Assembly (NCBI RefSeq): GCF_019426345.1
Contig: NZ_JAHLLW010000002.1
Coordinates: forward strand, 124,001-188,000
Direction of reading: 5' to 3'
Origin: Marinomonas lutimaris
GTDB lineage: Bacteria; Pseudomonadota; Gammaproteobacteria; Pseudomonadales; Marinomonadaceae
DNA: 64,000 nt
Part shown: positions 1 to 8,182 of the stretch, one piece after another
How positions within the stretch are numbered: position 1 is the first letter of the stretch
Layout: each line of letters opens with the position of its first letter
Notes under the pieces: generated by a model
Told to the model about the DNA's origin: nothing
The model's input: the letters and a program-made list of their open reading frames with translations, nothing else
Databases searched by the model: none
Program-made: the position numbers and the translations under genes

Positions 1-1086
1 AAAGAAGCTTGTTAGCTTGTCGAATGGGATGACATCCACTTGATCATATAAATCAACATGGCTTGCCCCTGGAATGATCATCATCTCTTTTGGTTCAGCC
101 GCATTTTCATAGGCTGTTTTGCCCATATAAAGAGAATGTGCCTTTTCGCCATGGATGAACAAAACTGGACGAGGAGAAATTTCAGAGATATAGGTCAGTA
201 AAGGCATGTTCATAAAGGATAGTGGTGTCGTCTGTGACCAAGCGTTACCAGAGTTGACCGCGCGCGGGTGATAGCCACGAGGTGTCATATAGTAATCATG
301 ATAATCGACCATGAATTGCGGCTCGCCACCTTTTAATACGTTGTAGGGGGCTTGGTAAGCTGGAGCAGCGTTACCTGCATCTTCCCAACGTTGTTGGCTT
401 AGTTGTTCTAATCCTTGTGTACGTTGAGCTAAGGTGACACTGTCGTTATAGCCTTTTGACATGACTCGAGTCATGTCGTACATAGTGCTTGCTACAACTG
501 CTTTGACGCGTTTGTCGACCGCGACGGCATTTAATGCCATTCCACCCCAACCACAGATGCCTATCATCCCTATGCGTTCACGATCCACATTGCCTTGCAT
601 ACCAATGCAGTCTACTGCAGCGCTAAAGTCTTCTGTATTGATGTCTGGCGAAGCAATGTTACGAGGCTCACCACCACTTTCTCCTGTATAGGATGGATCA
701 AACGCCAGCGTGACGAAGCCACGCTCTGCCATTATTTGAGCATACAGACCAGAAGATTGCTCTTTCACCGCACCGAAAGGGCCACCAACGACAATGGCTG
801 GTAATTTGCCAGACGCATTTTTGGGTTGGTAAAGATCAGCGGCAAGGGTAATACCATAGCGGTTCTTGAACGTTATTTTTTTATGATCAACCTTGTCACT
901 TTTGGCGAATTTTTTGTCCCAGTCATTATTTAGTTTTATCGACGAAGCAAAGGCTTTGCCACTGGTGAGCGAGGCAACACCTAATGCCACCATGCTTGCC
1001 CCTGTTAATTTCATCATATTGCGACGCCCTTCGTCAGGAACATCCTTTTCAGTTAAAGCATTTGTAATTTCAGTATGTTTATCCAT
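1..1086 (-). CDS. Tat-exported alpha/beta hydrolase (dienelactone hydrolase-like), 3' end cut by window edge
   Basis: The reading frame is open from the ATG at 1086 to the window edge, so the C-terminus lies outside. I prefer 1086 to the ATG at 1092 because GGAG then sits 7 nt upstream. The N-terminus carries a twin-arginine signal (R21-R22 followed by NMMKLTG, then a hydrophobic stretch and an AFA cleavage site near residue 47). The hydrolase core has GICGWGG, a nucleophile elbow with Cys as in dienelactone hydrolases, and a late GASHVDLYD that would supply the catalytic His. The family acts on esters, lactones or peptides; no substrate can be named. It diverges from an AraC-type regulator that probably controls it. 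Confidence 0.8.
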   Translation of the reverse strand, partial: MDKHTEITNALTEKDVPDEGRRNMMKLTGASMVALGVASLTSGKAFASSIKLNNDWDKKFAKSDKVDHKKITFKNRYGITLAADLYQPKNASGKLPAIVVGGPFGAVKEQSSGLYAQIMAERGFVTLAFDPSYTGESGGEPRNIASPDINTEDFSAAVDCIGMQGNVDRERIGMIGICGWGGMALNAVAVDKRVKAVVASTMYDMTRVMSKGYNDSVTLAQRTQGLEQLSQQRWEDAGNAAPAYQAPYNVLKGGEPQFMVDYHDYYMTPRGYHPRAVNSGNAWSQTTPLSFMNMPLLTYISEISPRPVLFIHGEKAHSLYMGKTAYENAAEPKEMMIIPGASHVDLYDQVDVIPFDKLTSFF

Positions 1087-1228
1087 GGTCATTCTCCAGA
1101 TAAGTAAGTTAGGCAAAACGGTTGTCGATCACAAAGAGTTATTAAGCATCGTCTTTCTGAAAGTATTCATTAGTATCTAGTTTTACAGCTCTGGGTATTT
1201 GGGGGTAGCAGGATCCTGCTTGATTCTT

Positions 1229-1235
1229 GCCTGAT
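1229..1235 (+). promoter_or_regulatory. candidate operator heptamer GCCTGAT (copy 1)
   Basis: GCCTGAT lies between the divergent hydrolase and AraC genes. The same heptamer occurs in the same orientation at 4502 and 7016, upstream of other genes of this block. That it is an AraC-type operator is inference. Confidence 0.25.
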
Positions 1236-1352
1236 ACTCCTGAATGGCAGAATTTCTCGTGACCTAGGATTTGGCTCAAACTATTATTAAAAAATTATCT
1301 TTTGAAGATATTCCGTACAAGCAAACGCATTTCCATTATTAGAAGCAAATAC

Positions 1353-2252
1353 ATGAATAGAGATATCAGCAGCATACAAAATGATTTGGCTAAGACAATC
1401 GAAGAAAAAACAATAGGGCAGGAAGATTGTCCTACGTTAATCGACGGATTATCTTTTTTTCGACGAGAAGCAATAACAGAACCTTGTCCTTGCACGATTG
1501 AGGCAAGTGTTCTTTTTGTTGTTCAAGGTAGTAAGCAGCTGTTGGTTGGGGAACAAGGCTTTATTTATGATACTCAGCATTTCTTATTGAATTCACTTGA
1601 TTTACCAGCGAGTTCGCAAGTTCTAGACGCCAGTACAGGGAGTCCTTGTTTAGGGCTAATGCTCAAGCTCGATATGCTACTTATGGCGGATATTATCTCT
1701 CAAAATGGCATGCCTCCTCCCTATGAAGGTTCTATTAGTGGAAGCTCGGCAATAGGAACGGTTACAACATCTTTATTGGAGCCTTTTACTCGTTTATTGG
1801 CTTTACTTGATGAACCAGATGCTGTTGCAACGCTCTCTCCACTCATTGTCAGAGAAATTCATTATCGTCTTTTGAATAGTGATCTAGCGGGTCGGCTTTG
1901 GCAGATTGCTTCCACAGGTAGCCAGGCCCACAGAATTTCAAGAGCCGTCACTTGGCTTAGAGCACATTATGCAAAATCCTTTCAGATTGAAGAGTTGGCT
2001 GCTTATGTTCAAATGAGTAGCACCACTTTGTACCATCATTTTCGTGAACACACAGCGATGAGTCCTTTGCAGTATCAGAAATGGTTACGACTAAATGAAG
2101 CACAGCGCTTGATGCTGAATGATAGTCTTGATGCTTCAAGCGCTGCATTTAAAGTAGGTTACGAAAGTCCTTCTCATTTCAGCCGCGAATATACTCGTCT
2201 TTTTGGGCAATCGCCAAAGCGACATATCGAAGCATTACGAAAAGGTGCGTAA
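1353..2252 (+). CDS. AraC family transcriptional regulator (AraC_N + HTH), paralogue 1
   Basis: This is a 299-residue regulator with an AraC_N-type sensing half (residues about 15-170) and a C-terminal double helix-turn-helix. The hallmark helix is near the end: YESPSHFSREYTRLFGQSPKRH. An open frame extends upstream to a TTG at 1302, but the ATG at 1353 has AGAAG 7 nt upstream and starts where the family usually starts. It diverges from the hydrolase gene and converges on the SDR gene. Regulators of this subfamily commonly sit beside hydrolase, SDR, cupin and CMD genes, as here. The inducer is unknown. It is clearly paralogous to the regulator at 4745. Confidence 0.9.
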   Translation: MNRDISSIQNDLAKTIEEKTIGQEDCPTLIDGLSFFRREAITEPCPCTIEASVLFVVQGSKQLLVGEQGFIYDTQHFLLNSLDLPASSQVLDASTGSPCLGLMLKLDMLLMADIISQNGMPPPYEGSISGSSAIGTVTTSLLEPFTRLLALLDEPDAVATLSPLIVREIHYRLLNSDLAGRLWQIASTGSQAHRISRAVTWLRAHYAKSFQIEELAAYVQMSSTTLYHHFREHTAMSPLQYQKWLRLNEAQRLMLNDSLDASSAAFKVGYESPSHFSREYTRLFGQSPKRHIEALRKGA

Positions 2253-2260
2253 CCCTTGTA

Positions 2261-3007
2261 TTACAATGCTTGCGCTGTTGGTCGGAAAATTATCTCATTC
2301 ACATCAACATTCTCTGGCTGACTAATTGCAAAGGCAACCATATCTGCAAAGCTAGAAGCTGGTATCCCAACTTGACCTACATAGTCTTGGTTGGCGCTTT
2401 GAACGTCTTTATCACTAATATGATCAAGTAATTCTGTTGTAACTGCTCCAGGGCTAATTAATGTGGTACGGATGTTGTATGGCGTTACTTCCTCTCTTAA
2501 ACCATTGGTTAGTGTACGAACCGCAAATTTAGTGGCTGAGTATACTGATGAGGCTGGAAAAATAAGGTGAGCTGCTACAGATGCTGTATTAATAATATGT
2601 CCAGCTTTCTGTTCTATCATCTTCGGTAATGCAGCAGCGATACCGTATAGAACGCCTTTGATATTGACATCAATCATCTGGTCCCATTCATCCACTTTGA
2701 TACTTTCCAGCATAGAAAGAGGCATTATTCCTGCGTTATTGATCAGAACGTCAATGCGTCCATAGGTATTAATCGCCGTATCAACTAAGTTTTTAACATC
2801 GTTTTTATTGGTAACGTCAGTCGCTAACGCCAGCGCTTCACCACCATTTGCTTTAATCTCAGCAACCAATTTTTCAATGCGATCAGCACGGCGTGCACCG
2901 AGAACCACTTTCGCTCCCATAGCGGCAAGATGACGAGCGGCTGCTTCGCCCATACCACTAGAGGCACCTGTTATTACGATAATTTTGTTTTCTATACTAT
3001 TACTCAT
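2261..3007 (-). CDS. SDR family NAD(P)-dependent oxidoreductase
   Basis: This is a 248-residue classical short-chain dehydrogenase, the usual length. It has the cofactor motif TGASSGMG near residue 13, NNAG near residue 90, and the catalytic YSATK near residue 157 with an upstream Ser in NTASVA. ARR after the second strand suggests NADP(H) preference, which is inference. AAGGA precedes the ATG. It is the last gene of a three-gene minus-strand operon (CMD, cupin, SDR) with a 44-nt gap to the cupin gene. It converges on the AraC gene with 8 nt between stops. The substrate is unknown. Confidence 0.9.
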   Translation of the reverse strand: MSNSIENKIIVITGASSGMGEAAARHLAAMGAKVVLGARRADRIEKLVAEIKANGGEALALATDVTNKNDVKNLVDTAINTYGRIDVLINNAGIMPLSMLESIKVDEWDQMIDVNIKGVLYGIAAALPKMIEQKAGHIINTASVAAHLIFPASSVYSATKFAVRTLTNGLREEVTPYNIRTTLISPGAVTTELLDHISDKDVQSANQDYVGQVGIPASSFADMVAFAISQPENVDVNEIIFRPTAQAL

Positions 3008-3051
3008 TTTGAATCCTTAATGTGTCTAGTTTTAAAATTAAGATGGCTTTC

Positions 3052-3552
3052 TTATTTGCTTGCTGCTTCGTATTGCTCGTCAGTGACTTTATCTTTCCAA
3101 ATGACATTCTCACCATTTTTTGACGCTGTAATAACAAGATGTGTCATTGCAGCATCAGGTGTAGCGCCATGCCAATGATCTATTCCCGGCGGACACCAGA
3201 CGCTTTCACCTTCATGAAAATGAATGACTTTACCGTCACGAGTTCCAGTCATAGCAACTCCTTTTGTTACTATCATATGCTGTCCCGCGGGATGGGTATG
3301 CCAAGCTGTTCGCGCCATTGGTTGGAAGGTGACATACGCAGCACTGTAATTCGCAACATCATTTTCTGGAAACAAGATGCTAACGTTAACGTTGCCAGTA
3401 AAAAGGTTGTCAGGGCCTTCAAAAGACTGAAGATCACCAGTTCTATAAACTTGCTGTTCTGTTTTGGTTTCGGCTTCAATACTTGTTGCTGAAACCGCTG
3501 TTATACTTGATAGTAATGTGGCCTTTAAAGTCGAAGATATATTTTTTTTCAT
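3052..3552 (-). CDS. secreted cupin-domain protein
   Basis: This 166-residue protein has an N-terminal signal peptide (about residues 1-27, ending SIEA) and a single cupin barrel. The metal ligands are visible as H85-T-H87, Q91, and the second motif H126/H128 in GIDHWHG. Short cupins of this type include manganese-dependent hydroxynitrile lyase-like proteins and oxidoreductase partners; the exact reaction cannot be told. It sits between the CMD and SDR genes in one operon, which suggests that the three act on the same class of compound. Confidence 0.85.
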   Translation of the reverse strand: MKKNISSTLKATLLSSITAVSATSIEAETKTEQQVYRTGDLQSFEGPDNLFTGNVNVSILFPENDVANYSAAYVTFQPMARTAWHTHPAGQHMIVTKGVAMTGTRDGKVIHFHEGESVWCPPGIDHWHGATPDAAMTHLVITASKNGENVIWKDKVTDEQYEAASK

Positions 3553-3616
3553 GATATTAGCTCCTAGTTACGTTATGGAAACATCATCAAAGAAGTGGGT
3601 TCTGACATAATATTTC

Positions 3617-4336
3617 TTACTTGTTTTCAAGTACCGTTTCGAGTACTTGTTGAGCGTTTTCGGCAACCTGAGTACCGAAATGCGTTTCAATAATACGAAT
3701 GAATGTCTTAAGTTCACTGATGGATATATTGTTATTCATACTAATGTTGTAGTGAGCACTTAACTGATTGTTGGCTCCTTCTAAGCTTGCTAAAGCGGCT
3801 ATGGTGGCAATTTCTCTTTGCCTCCAGCTCAAGGTATCTCGTTCGAAAATATCGCCGAATAAATGCGCTTTCAGGTAGGTGTTAATTTCGGGAGAGAACT
3901 CAAATAATGGACCTTTTACTTCCGTACCAATTAGCTTGGTTTGGTTATCTGTACCGAATTCGAGGCTGGTACGGTCTGGCGGTAAAGGCTTGGATTCATG
4001 CCCCACAACATCTGTAATACCCTTTGTTTGTCGTTCATCCAATACTGTCATAAATGCAGAGAGACCATTTAAGCTACGAGGAAAGCCTGCGTAGGCATAC
4101 ATTTGAACCAGAATTTCTTTAATTTCGTTGATTGTTAGGCCTGCATTTAGGCCTTTATTTAAGCTTTTTTTAAGTTTGTTGATGTCTCCGTTTGCAGTAA
4201 ATGCCGCAATTGGGATGATGGCTTGATCTTTAGTATTTAGAGTGTTCGCAGCTGAGGCAGTCGTCATAAAAAAGGTCCCCACTAAGTTGATGATTAGAAA
4301 AGAGAAGGCTTTCGAAAAGTATTGAAAATTAGTCAT
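3617..4336 (-). CDS. secreted carboxymuconolactone decarboxylase (CMD) family protein, two CMD domains
   Basis: This is a 239-residue protein with a signal peptide (about residues 1-29, ending TASA) and two CMD/AhpD-like repeats. The first contains EIKEILVQMYAYAGFPRSLN. The second contains REIATIAALASLEGANNQLS. I see no AhpD CxxC pair, so it is more like gamma-carboxymuconolactone decarboxylase than a peroxidase partner. Export makes a classical protocatechuate-pathway role unlikely. It is the first gene of the CMD-cupin-SDR operon, and the promoter should lie in the 408-nt region upstream. Confidence 0.85.
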   Translation of the reverse strand: MTNFQYFSKAFSFLIINLVGTFFMTTASAANTLNTKDQAIIPIAAFTANGDINKLKKSLNKGLNAGLTINEIKEILVQMYAYAGFPRSLNGLSAFMTVLDERQTKGITDVVGHESKPLPPDRTSLEFGTDNQTKLIGTEVKGPLFEFSPEINTYLKAHLFGDIFERDTLSWRQREIATIAALASLEGANNQLSAHYNISMNNNISISELKTFIRIIETHFGTQVAENAQQVLETVLENK

Positions 4337-4744
4337 TTAAGTGTTCTTTTGGTTGCTTGATATGAACAATCTACCGCTAGTTTTAGCTGTTTTAGCTCCT
4401 CTGATTTATTAACTGTTTTATGTGAATGTGACCTCTTAATAGTTGTTAGGGTGTCGTTAGGATCTGGATTTAGTTTAGTGCTTTAACGATGATACTCGTT
4501 AGCCTGATATTATTTAAAAATTGCCTAATCCTCTCGGCTCTATAGTTTCACCACTAGAGATGAAAGAGAGGGCTGATTTAATATTGCATAAATAAAATTT
4601 AACCTATTGTTTTTTAAGGTTATTTTTTTTGTTTCTCGATTAATCTTATGATATTTGTATTTGCCTAATATTCTTTTATGACTTGGGTTGTGTAGAATAA
4701 TGACGGAATCAATAAAGATTACTAACGTCGTCAATAGGGTGATT
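4337..4744. other. 408-nt AT-rich divergent intergenic region
   Basis: This lies between the CMD operon (left) and the second AraC gene (right) and must hold both promoters. I see the GCCTGAT heptamer at 4502 and a related TTGCCTAAT at 4521. The one frame open on the minus strand (4540-4764) has no ribosome binding site and no protein-like composition, so I do not call it a gene. Confidence 0.6.
4502..4508 (+). promoter_or_regulatory. candidate operator heptamer GCCTGAT (copy 2)
   Basis: This is the second of three GCCTGAT copies in promoter regions of the AraC-linked genes. A near repeat, TTGCCTAAT, lies 13 nt downstream. Operator function is inference. Confidence 0.25.
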
Positions 4745-5704
4745 ATGGGTAGCTTAAAAAGCAAAACTCTTGCAGCAGAAAAACTCGCTCAGCAGATTAA
4801 TAAGTGGATAGAGAACGGCGCTAATCAAGTTGATACGGAGATTCCTGGTCTTAGGTTAACCCGATGGGAATCGATTACACCGCCGACGAGCTATACCCAC
4901 AATCCTAGTATTTGTTTGATTGCTCAGGGGAAAAAACGGGTTCTTTTGGGGGAAGAAAGTTACGTTTATGATGCGAGTCATTTTCTTGTATCATCTGTAG
5001 ATCTGCCCATCATTGCTAACATAATAGAAGCCACTCCAGATACACCTTATCTAGGCTTGATCATGGAACTAGATTTACAAGTAATTTCTGAGTTGATTGT
5101 GGAGAGTAAGCATCTTTTTAGTCATAACATAAAAACGTCAAAGGGAATCGCCGTCGGTCTCCTTTCTGAGTCGTTGCTAGATGCGTTTACTCGACTGCTG
5201 GGATTATTAGACGAACACGATAATGTCAAAATCCTTGCTCCAATTATCCAGAGAGAAATTCTTTATCGCCTTTTAACAACAGAACAAGGTGTTTTACTTC
5301 ATCAAATTGTCACGGCTGAGAGTCGTAGCTATCAAGTTTCAAAGGCAATTGAATGGCTTAAAAATAATTTTTTTAAACCGCTCATTGTTAGTGAGCTGGC
5401 GACTTACAGTGGAATGAGTCTATCTGCATTTTATACACATTTCCGTTTAGTGACTTCTATGACGCCTCTGCAGTTTCAGAAAAAGCTACGCCTTAATGAA
5501 GCTCGTCGCCTCATGTTGACCGAAAATCTAGATGCGACAGAGACTACGTTTAAAGTAGGCTACGAAAGTCCTTCTCAGTTTAGTCGAGAATATCGTCGTT
5601 TTTTTGGTGAATCCCCATTAAGAGATATAAAAGCGTTGCGTGAAACAGACCAAACTTTAAAAGCTAAGGAACCATCTGCAATGTTCGAAGAGTCAATTTC
5701 GTAA
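4745..5704 (+). CDS. AraC family transcriptional regulator, paralogue 2
   Basis: This 319-residue regulator has the same architecture as the one at 1353, with an AraC_N half and a C-terminal HTH pair (YESPSQFSREYRRFFGESP). The frame is open from a TTG at 4688 and an ATG at 4700. I choose the ATG at 4745 because AGGG lies 5 nt upstream and the alignment with the paralogue begins there. The C-terminus has an extra tail of about 20 residues. Its stop overlaps the stop of the converging DUF4405 gene by 12 nt. Likely targets are the divergent CMD operon and perhaps the P460 pair. Confidence 0.88.
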   Translation: MGSLKSKTLAAEKLAQQINKWIENGANQVDTEIPGLRLTRWESITPPTSYTHNPSICLIAQGKKRVLLGEESYVYDASHFLVSSVDLPIIANIIEATPDTPYLGLIMELDLQVISELIVESKHLFSHNIKTSKGIAVGLLSESLLDAFTRLLGLLDEHDNVKILAPIIQREILYRLLTTEQGVLLHQIVTAESRSYQVSKAIEWLKNNFFKPLIVSELATYSGMSLSAFYTHFRLVTSMTPLQFQKKLRLNEARRLMLTENLDATETTFKVGYESPSQFSREYRRFFGESPLRDIKALRETDQTLKAKEPSAMFEESIS

Positions 5705-6397
5705 CTGTTTGGAATAGGCAATTAAGCTCGATGATTTCCCTATCAAAAGCATAGCATAGTGTGTTGCTATGGCGGGAAGGCTAATTATTGCGATCCAATG
5801 TCCGAAGAATGGTGATACTGAATCGGTAAAATCCCAGAATGCCAGACTGTATGTGAAGGTTAATTTATTCCAGATATCAATGGGTGTTAAACTATTGATA
5901 CCCAAAATAAAAATAAACGCAGCAGCTAAACGAAGTATCCATGCGCTGATCATATTGGGCTTAGGTAATTTCAACAAGAGACATAACCCAGAGATAACTC
6001 GTTTCCAGTGTAGTCCTACATGGATTCCAACAGTTATCATCACCCAATACGCTGAAAATAAGTGAATTGTTTGCATCGTGGTGGTGCCTGATACCGCAAA
6101 AAAGGCAAAAATGGATTTTGATACAGCGACGCTGGTAACAAATAACACGGTCATGTTGGCTATTAGTAGTAGGTGCAACAAGGTAGAAAGCGAACGCCGT
6201 AAGTTGTATCGTCCTTTGAATATGTTCTTAAACCAAAGTCTATTGCTGACAATGTGCCATGATAAGAATGCAAAAAGGATGCTGCCGAACAGCTCGTGTG
6301 AAATATTGTTAAGCCACCAATAAGCCAAAGATAGTAGTAGGAAAATCAACATGGCAGAAGGTAATGCAAGACGTTTAATTGCTGTTGATTGTTTCAT
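5693..6397 (-). CDS. DUF4405-type multi-helix membrane protein (cytochrome b561-like)
   Basis: This is a 234-residue membrane protein with about six hydrophobic helices and histidines placed within them (SHELFG, LSWHIV, LLHLLL, TIHLFS, GIHVGLHW, ATHYAML). The pattern matches DUF4405 proteins, which resemble diheme b-type cytochromes of the inner membrane; heme binding is inferred. An upstream ATG at 6415 is in frame, but AGGA lies 8 nt before the ATG at 6397. It follows the cytochrome P460 gene with a 31-nt gap, so electrons could pass between membrane quinones and a periplasmic heme. Confidence 0.75.
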   Translation of the reverse strand: MKQSTAIKRLALPSAMLIFLLLSLAYWWLNNISHELFGSILFAFLSWHIVSNRLWFKNIFKGRYNLRRSLSTLLHLLLIANMTVLFVTSVAVSKSIFAFFAVSGTTTMQTIHLFSAYWVMITVGIHVGLHWKRVISGLCLLLKLPKPNMISAWILRLAAAFIFILGINSLTPIDIWNKLTFTYSLAFWDFTDSVSPFFGHWIAIISLPAIATHYAMLLIGKSSSLIAYSKQLRN

Positions 6398-6428
6398 CTT
6401 CAGTTTCCTATTCATCTAATTTTTCTTA

Positions 6429-6893
6429 TCATTGCTCGAATCGCTGTGCGTCTCGGTAAGTAAACATAAACTGTTCATCACGGCGTGAACGCTGATGACA
6501 AGCATAGCATTGCTCAATATTTTCGCTGGTCTTGACTGACTTGTCTGGCCAGAACCATTGATATTCCCAATCATCGATGCCTTCATTCATTTTTTCAGCG
6601 ACTAGGTAGCGAGTTAAAACGTCATCTTGATAATCGACGAGAACAACATGTGTTCCTACAGGAACAGGTTTTCCTGCTTTTATTGCAGTAAGCGCTGCCG
6701 GATTGGTTAGCATATGCTCTCGAGTAATGCCGCGTTTAACCGTTGTATAATGCTCAAGCTGATCAAGAGCGGGGAATGTCACCGCATTTTCTTCGGCAAA
6801 AGACACTGCAGGACGCAATATGAAGTAGCTGCCGACAAGCACCGACAAACTTAAAACTATCGTGATCCTAATAGCTAGAAATTTAGACTTCAT
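6429..6893 (-). CDS. cytochrome P460 family protein
   Basis: This 154-residue protein has an N-terminal signal or anchor (residues about 8-33) and one c-type heme motif, C129-Y-A-C132-H133, near the C-terminus. The layout and length match periplasmic cytochrome P460 proteins. Classical members oxidise hydroxylamine through a Lys-crosslinked heme; whether the crosslinking Lys is kept cannot be judged by eye. It is the first gene of a pair with the DUF4405 protein, in the AraC-controlled neighbourhood. A role in handling reactive nitrogen or other small redox compounds is inference. Confidence 0.82.
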   Translation of the reverse strand: MKSKFLAIRITIVLSLSVLVGSYFILRPAVSFAEENAVTFPALDQLEHYTTVKRGITREHMLTNPAALTAIKAGKPVPVGTHVVLVDYQDDVLTRYLVAEKMNEGIDDWEYQWFWPDKSVKTSENIEQCYACHQRSRRDEQFMFTYRDAQRFEQ

Positions 6894-7015
6894 GATAAGT
6901 GAGTCCTTTTTTTGATTTCATGGTCAAGATTTTAATAGGGCTGTATAGCCCTATTTTAACTTGATATCTTCGCGTGTTTTTTAGCAAACGGTTATCTCAT
7001 TCCTCTGTTTTTCTT

Positions 7016-7022
7016 GCCTGAT
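7016..7022 (+). promoter_or_regulatory. candidate operator heptamer GCCTGAT (copy 3)
   Basis: This is the third copy of GCCTGAT, about 120 nt upstream of the P460 start. Copies 1 and 3 share the longer core TTCTTGCCTGAT. Operator function is inference. Confidence 0.25.
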
Positions 7023-7135
7023 TCTTTAAAAAATTCGACATGATAATTTAAATAAATGACAAAGCTCGAAACAATCACTAAGTTGTTAGGCGTTTTTGGC
7101 TGCAAACTAAAAATTACGCTAATTGATTAAAAGGA

Positions 7136-7553
7136 ATGAGCCAGAATTCACCAAGCCAACTAGGGCAATTCATCAACTGCCAACTCGACCGACCCAGCCG
7201 CAGCGCCATCACCGGCGTAAAAGCCAACTGGACAAACAACACAGGGGAAGAACACGGTACACGTCGGCACCGCACCGTATAAGAAACGACGCCAAAGTTA
7301 CGACAACCCAACCACCGCCCAACAAGCCTGCCAAGACGACCTTATCAAAAGCCAACGCCAAGGTACCAGCGTCACACTCGACGCTCTTATTGACTAGGTA
7401 CGGGCAACCCAACTCGTCGCAGAAGGCATCCTCACCCTAAACGACACCTTCCCACCCGAAATGAAAGGCAACTGGTCCATCGACAAAGTCACCGCACACG
7501 GCGACAGCAAAGCAGGGTATCGGTGTACCGTTGTCGCGAGTGAGGTGGTTTAG
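7136..7553 (+). pseudogene. decayed 3' part of a P2-type phage tail gene D (late control protein)
   Basis: Read with one frameshift near 7260 and one internal TAG at 7395-7397, the plus strand encodes the C-terminal half of a gpD-like protein. Its pieces are ITGVKANW, then SYDNPTTAQQACQDDL, then TQLVAEGILTL, then GNWSIDKVTAHGDSKAGY, ending CTVVASEVV and a TAG at 7551. The order matches the baseplate hub protein D of P2-like phages. The 5' part is missing; an ATG at 7136 with AAAAGGA fused to the fragment is probably accidental. The strand is rich in A and C and poor in G, unlike both neighbours. Confidence 0.72.
7502..7553 (+). repeat. direct repeat copy 1 (3' end of gpD)
   Basis: The last 17 codons of the gpD remnant recur at 8210-8263 with the same reading frame and near-identical bases across the core (GCAAAGCAGGGTATC in both). 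The two copies flank the small membrane-protein gene. Confidence 0.75.
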
Positions 7554-7620
7554 GTGTTTTGTTGTTGGAAGGTGCAGGGTAAGAGGTTAATATCAATAAA
7601 TAACAAAATTGACATAACTC

Positions 7621-8175
7621 ATGGAGAATAGAGTGATAAAAAACGCAAAAATTTGGATTAGTCTGGCTAGTCTTGTTATTGCACTAGCTGGTCTTGTCAT
7701 TGCAATTGGTGATTGGCTCTTTCCTGTTAATTCTTCCAGTAATATAAATTCTGTATCAAATGTAGTTTATGGTTCAAATAACGTCGTTAACTCTAGTATT
7801 GTCACTACGAGCGTAGTTAATAATGTTGGAAATTCATATATGAATGCATCAGTCCCCAGTTTGCGAGTAACTCAAAGTTCAGTTTTTGAGCCAACAACTG
7901 AACAGTTATTTGATAAAACCAATATTTTAGCCCCTACGCTTACCGTCTCAGGAATGGATACAGAAGTTAAAATTTTAGTTGGCCCTGATGATACTGTTTT
8001 TACGGGCGGAATAATTGATAGTATGGATGCTAAAAGCATTATTTATGTTAAACAAAAGCAACATATAAATTTAATAATATCTGGAATGGATACAACAGTA
8101 TGGGTTCAATCAGCGTTAATGCCATACATAAATGTTAGTAATACTGCAATGGGCGCAGCGGTACGTGAACTATAG
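7621..8175 (+). CDS. single-pass membrane protein of unknown function (cargo gene 1)
   Basis: The 184-residue product has a short cytoplasmic start, one strong transmembrane segment (about residues 10-33, WISLASLVIALAGLVIAIG) and an exported-looking part rich in Ser, Asn and Val. The C-terminal third has a repeated strand-like motif, SGMDTEVKI then SGMDTTVWV, which resembles the short repeats of beta-solenoid proteins. I do not recognise the family. The gene is AT-rich, has no clear ribosome binding site, and lies between two copies of the gpD 3' end, so it was acquired with or by a prophage. It may be partner to the gene at 8418. Confidence 0.7.
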   Translation: MENRVIKNAKIWISLASLVIALAGLVIAIGDWLFPVNSSSNINSVSNVVYGSNNVVNSSIVTTSVVNNVGNSYMNASVPSLRVTQSSVFEPTTEQLFDKTNILAPTLTVSGMDTEVKILVGPDDTVFTGGIIDSMDAKSIIYVKQKQHINLIISGMDTTVWVQSALMPYINVSNTAMGAAVREL

Positions 8176-8182
8176 CAACAGC

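Noticed and set aside
461..1180. Plus-strand open frames opposite the exported hydrolase
   Set aside because: They lie antisense to a gene with clear family motifs and have no ribosome sites.
4540..4764. Minus-strand 74-residue frame in the divergent region
   Set aside because: AT-rich, no ribosome site, overlaps the start of the AraC gene, no recognisable protein features.
7123..7440. Open frame for a 105-residue Arg/Lys/Pro-rich protein over the gpD remnant
   Set aside because: Out of frame with the gpD coding sense and with no protein-like pattern; it is a by-product of the A/C-rich composition.
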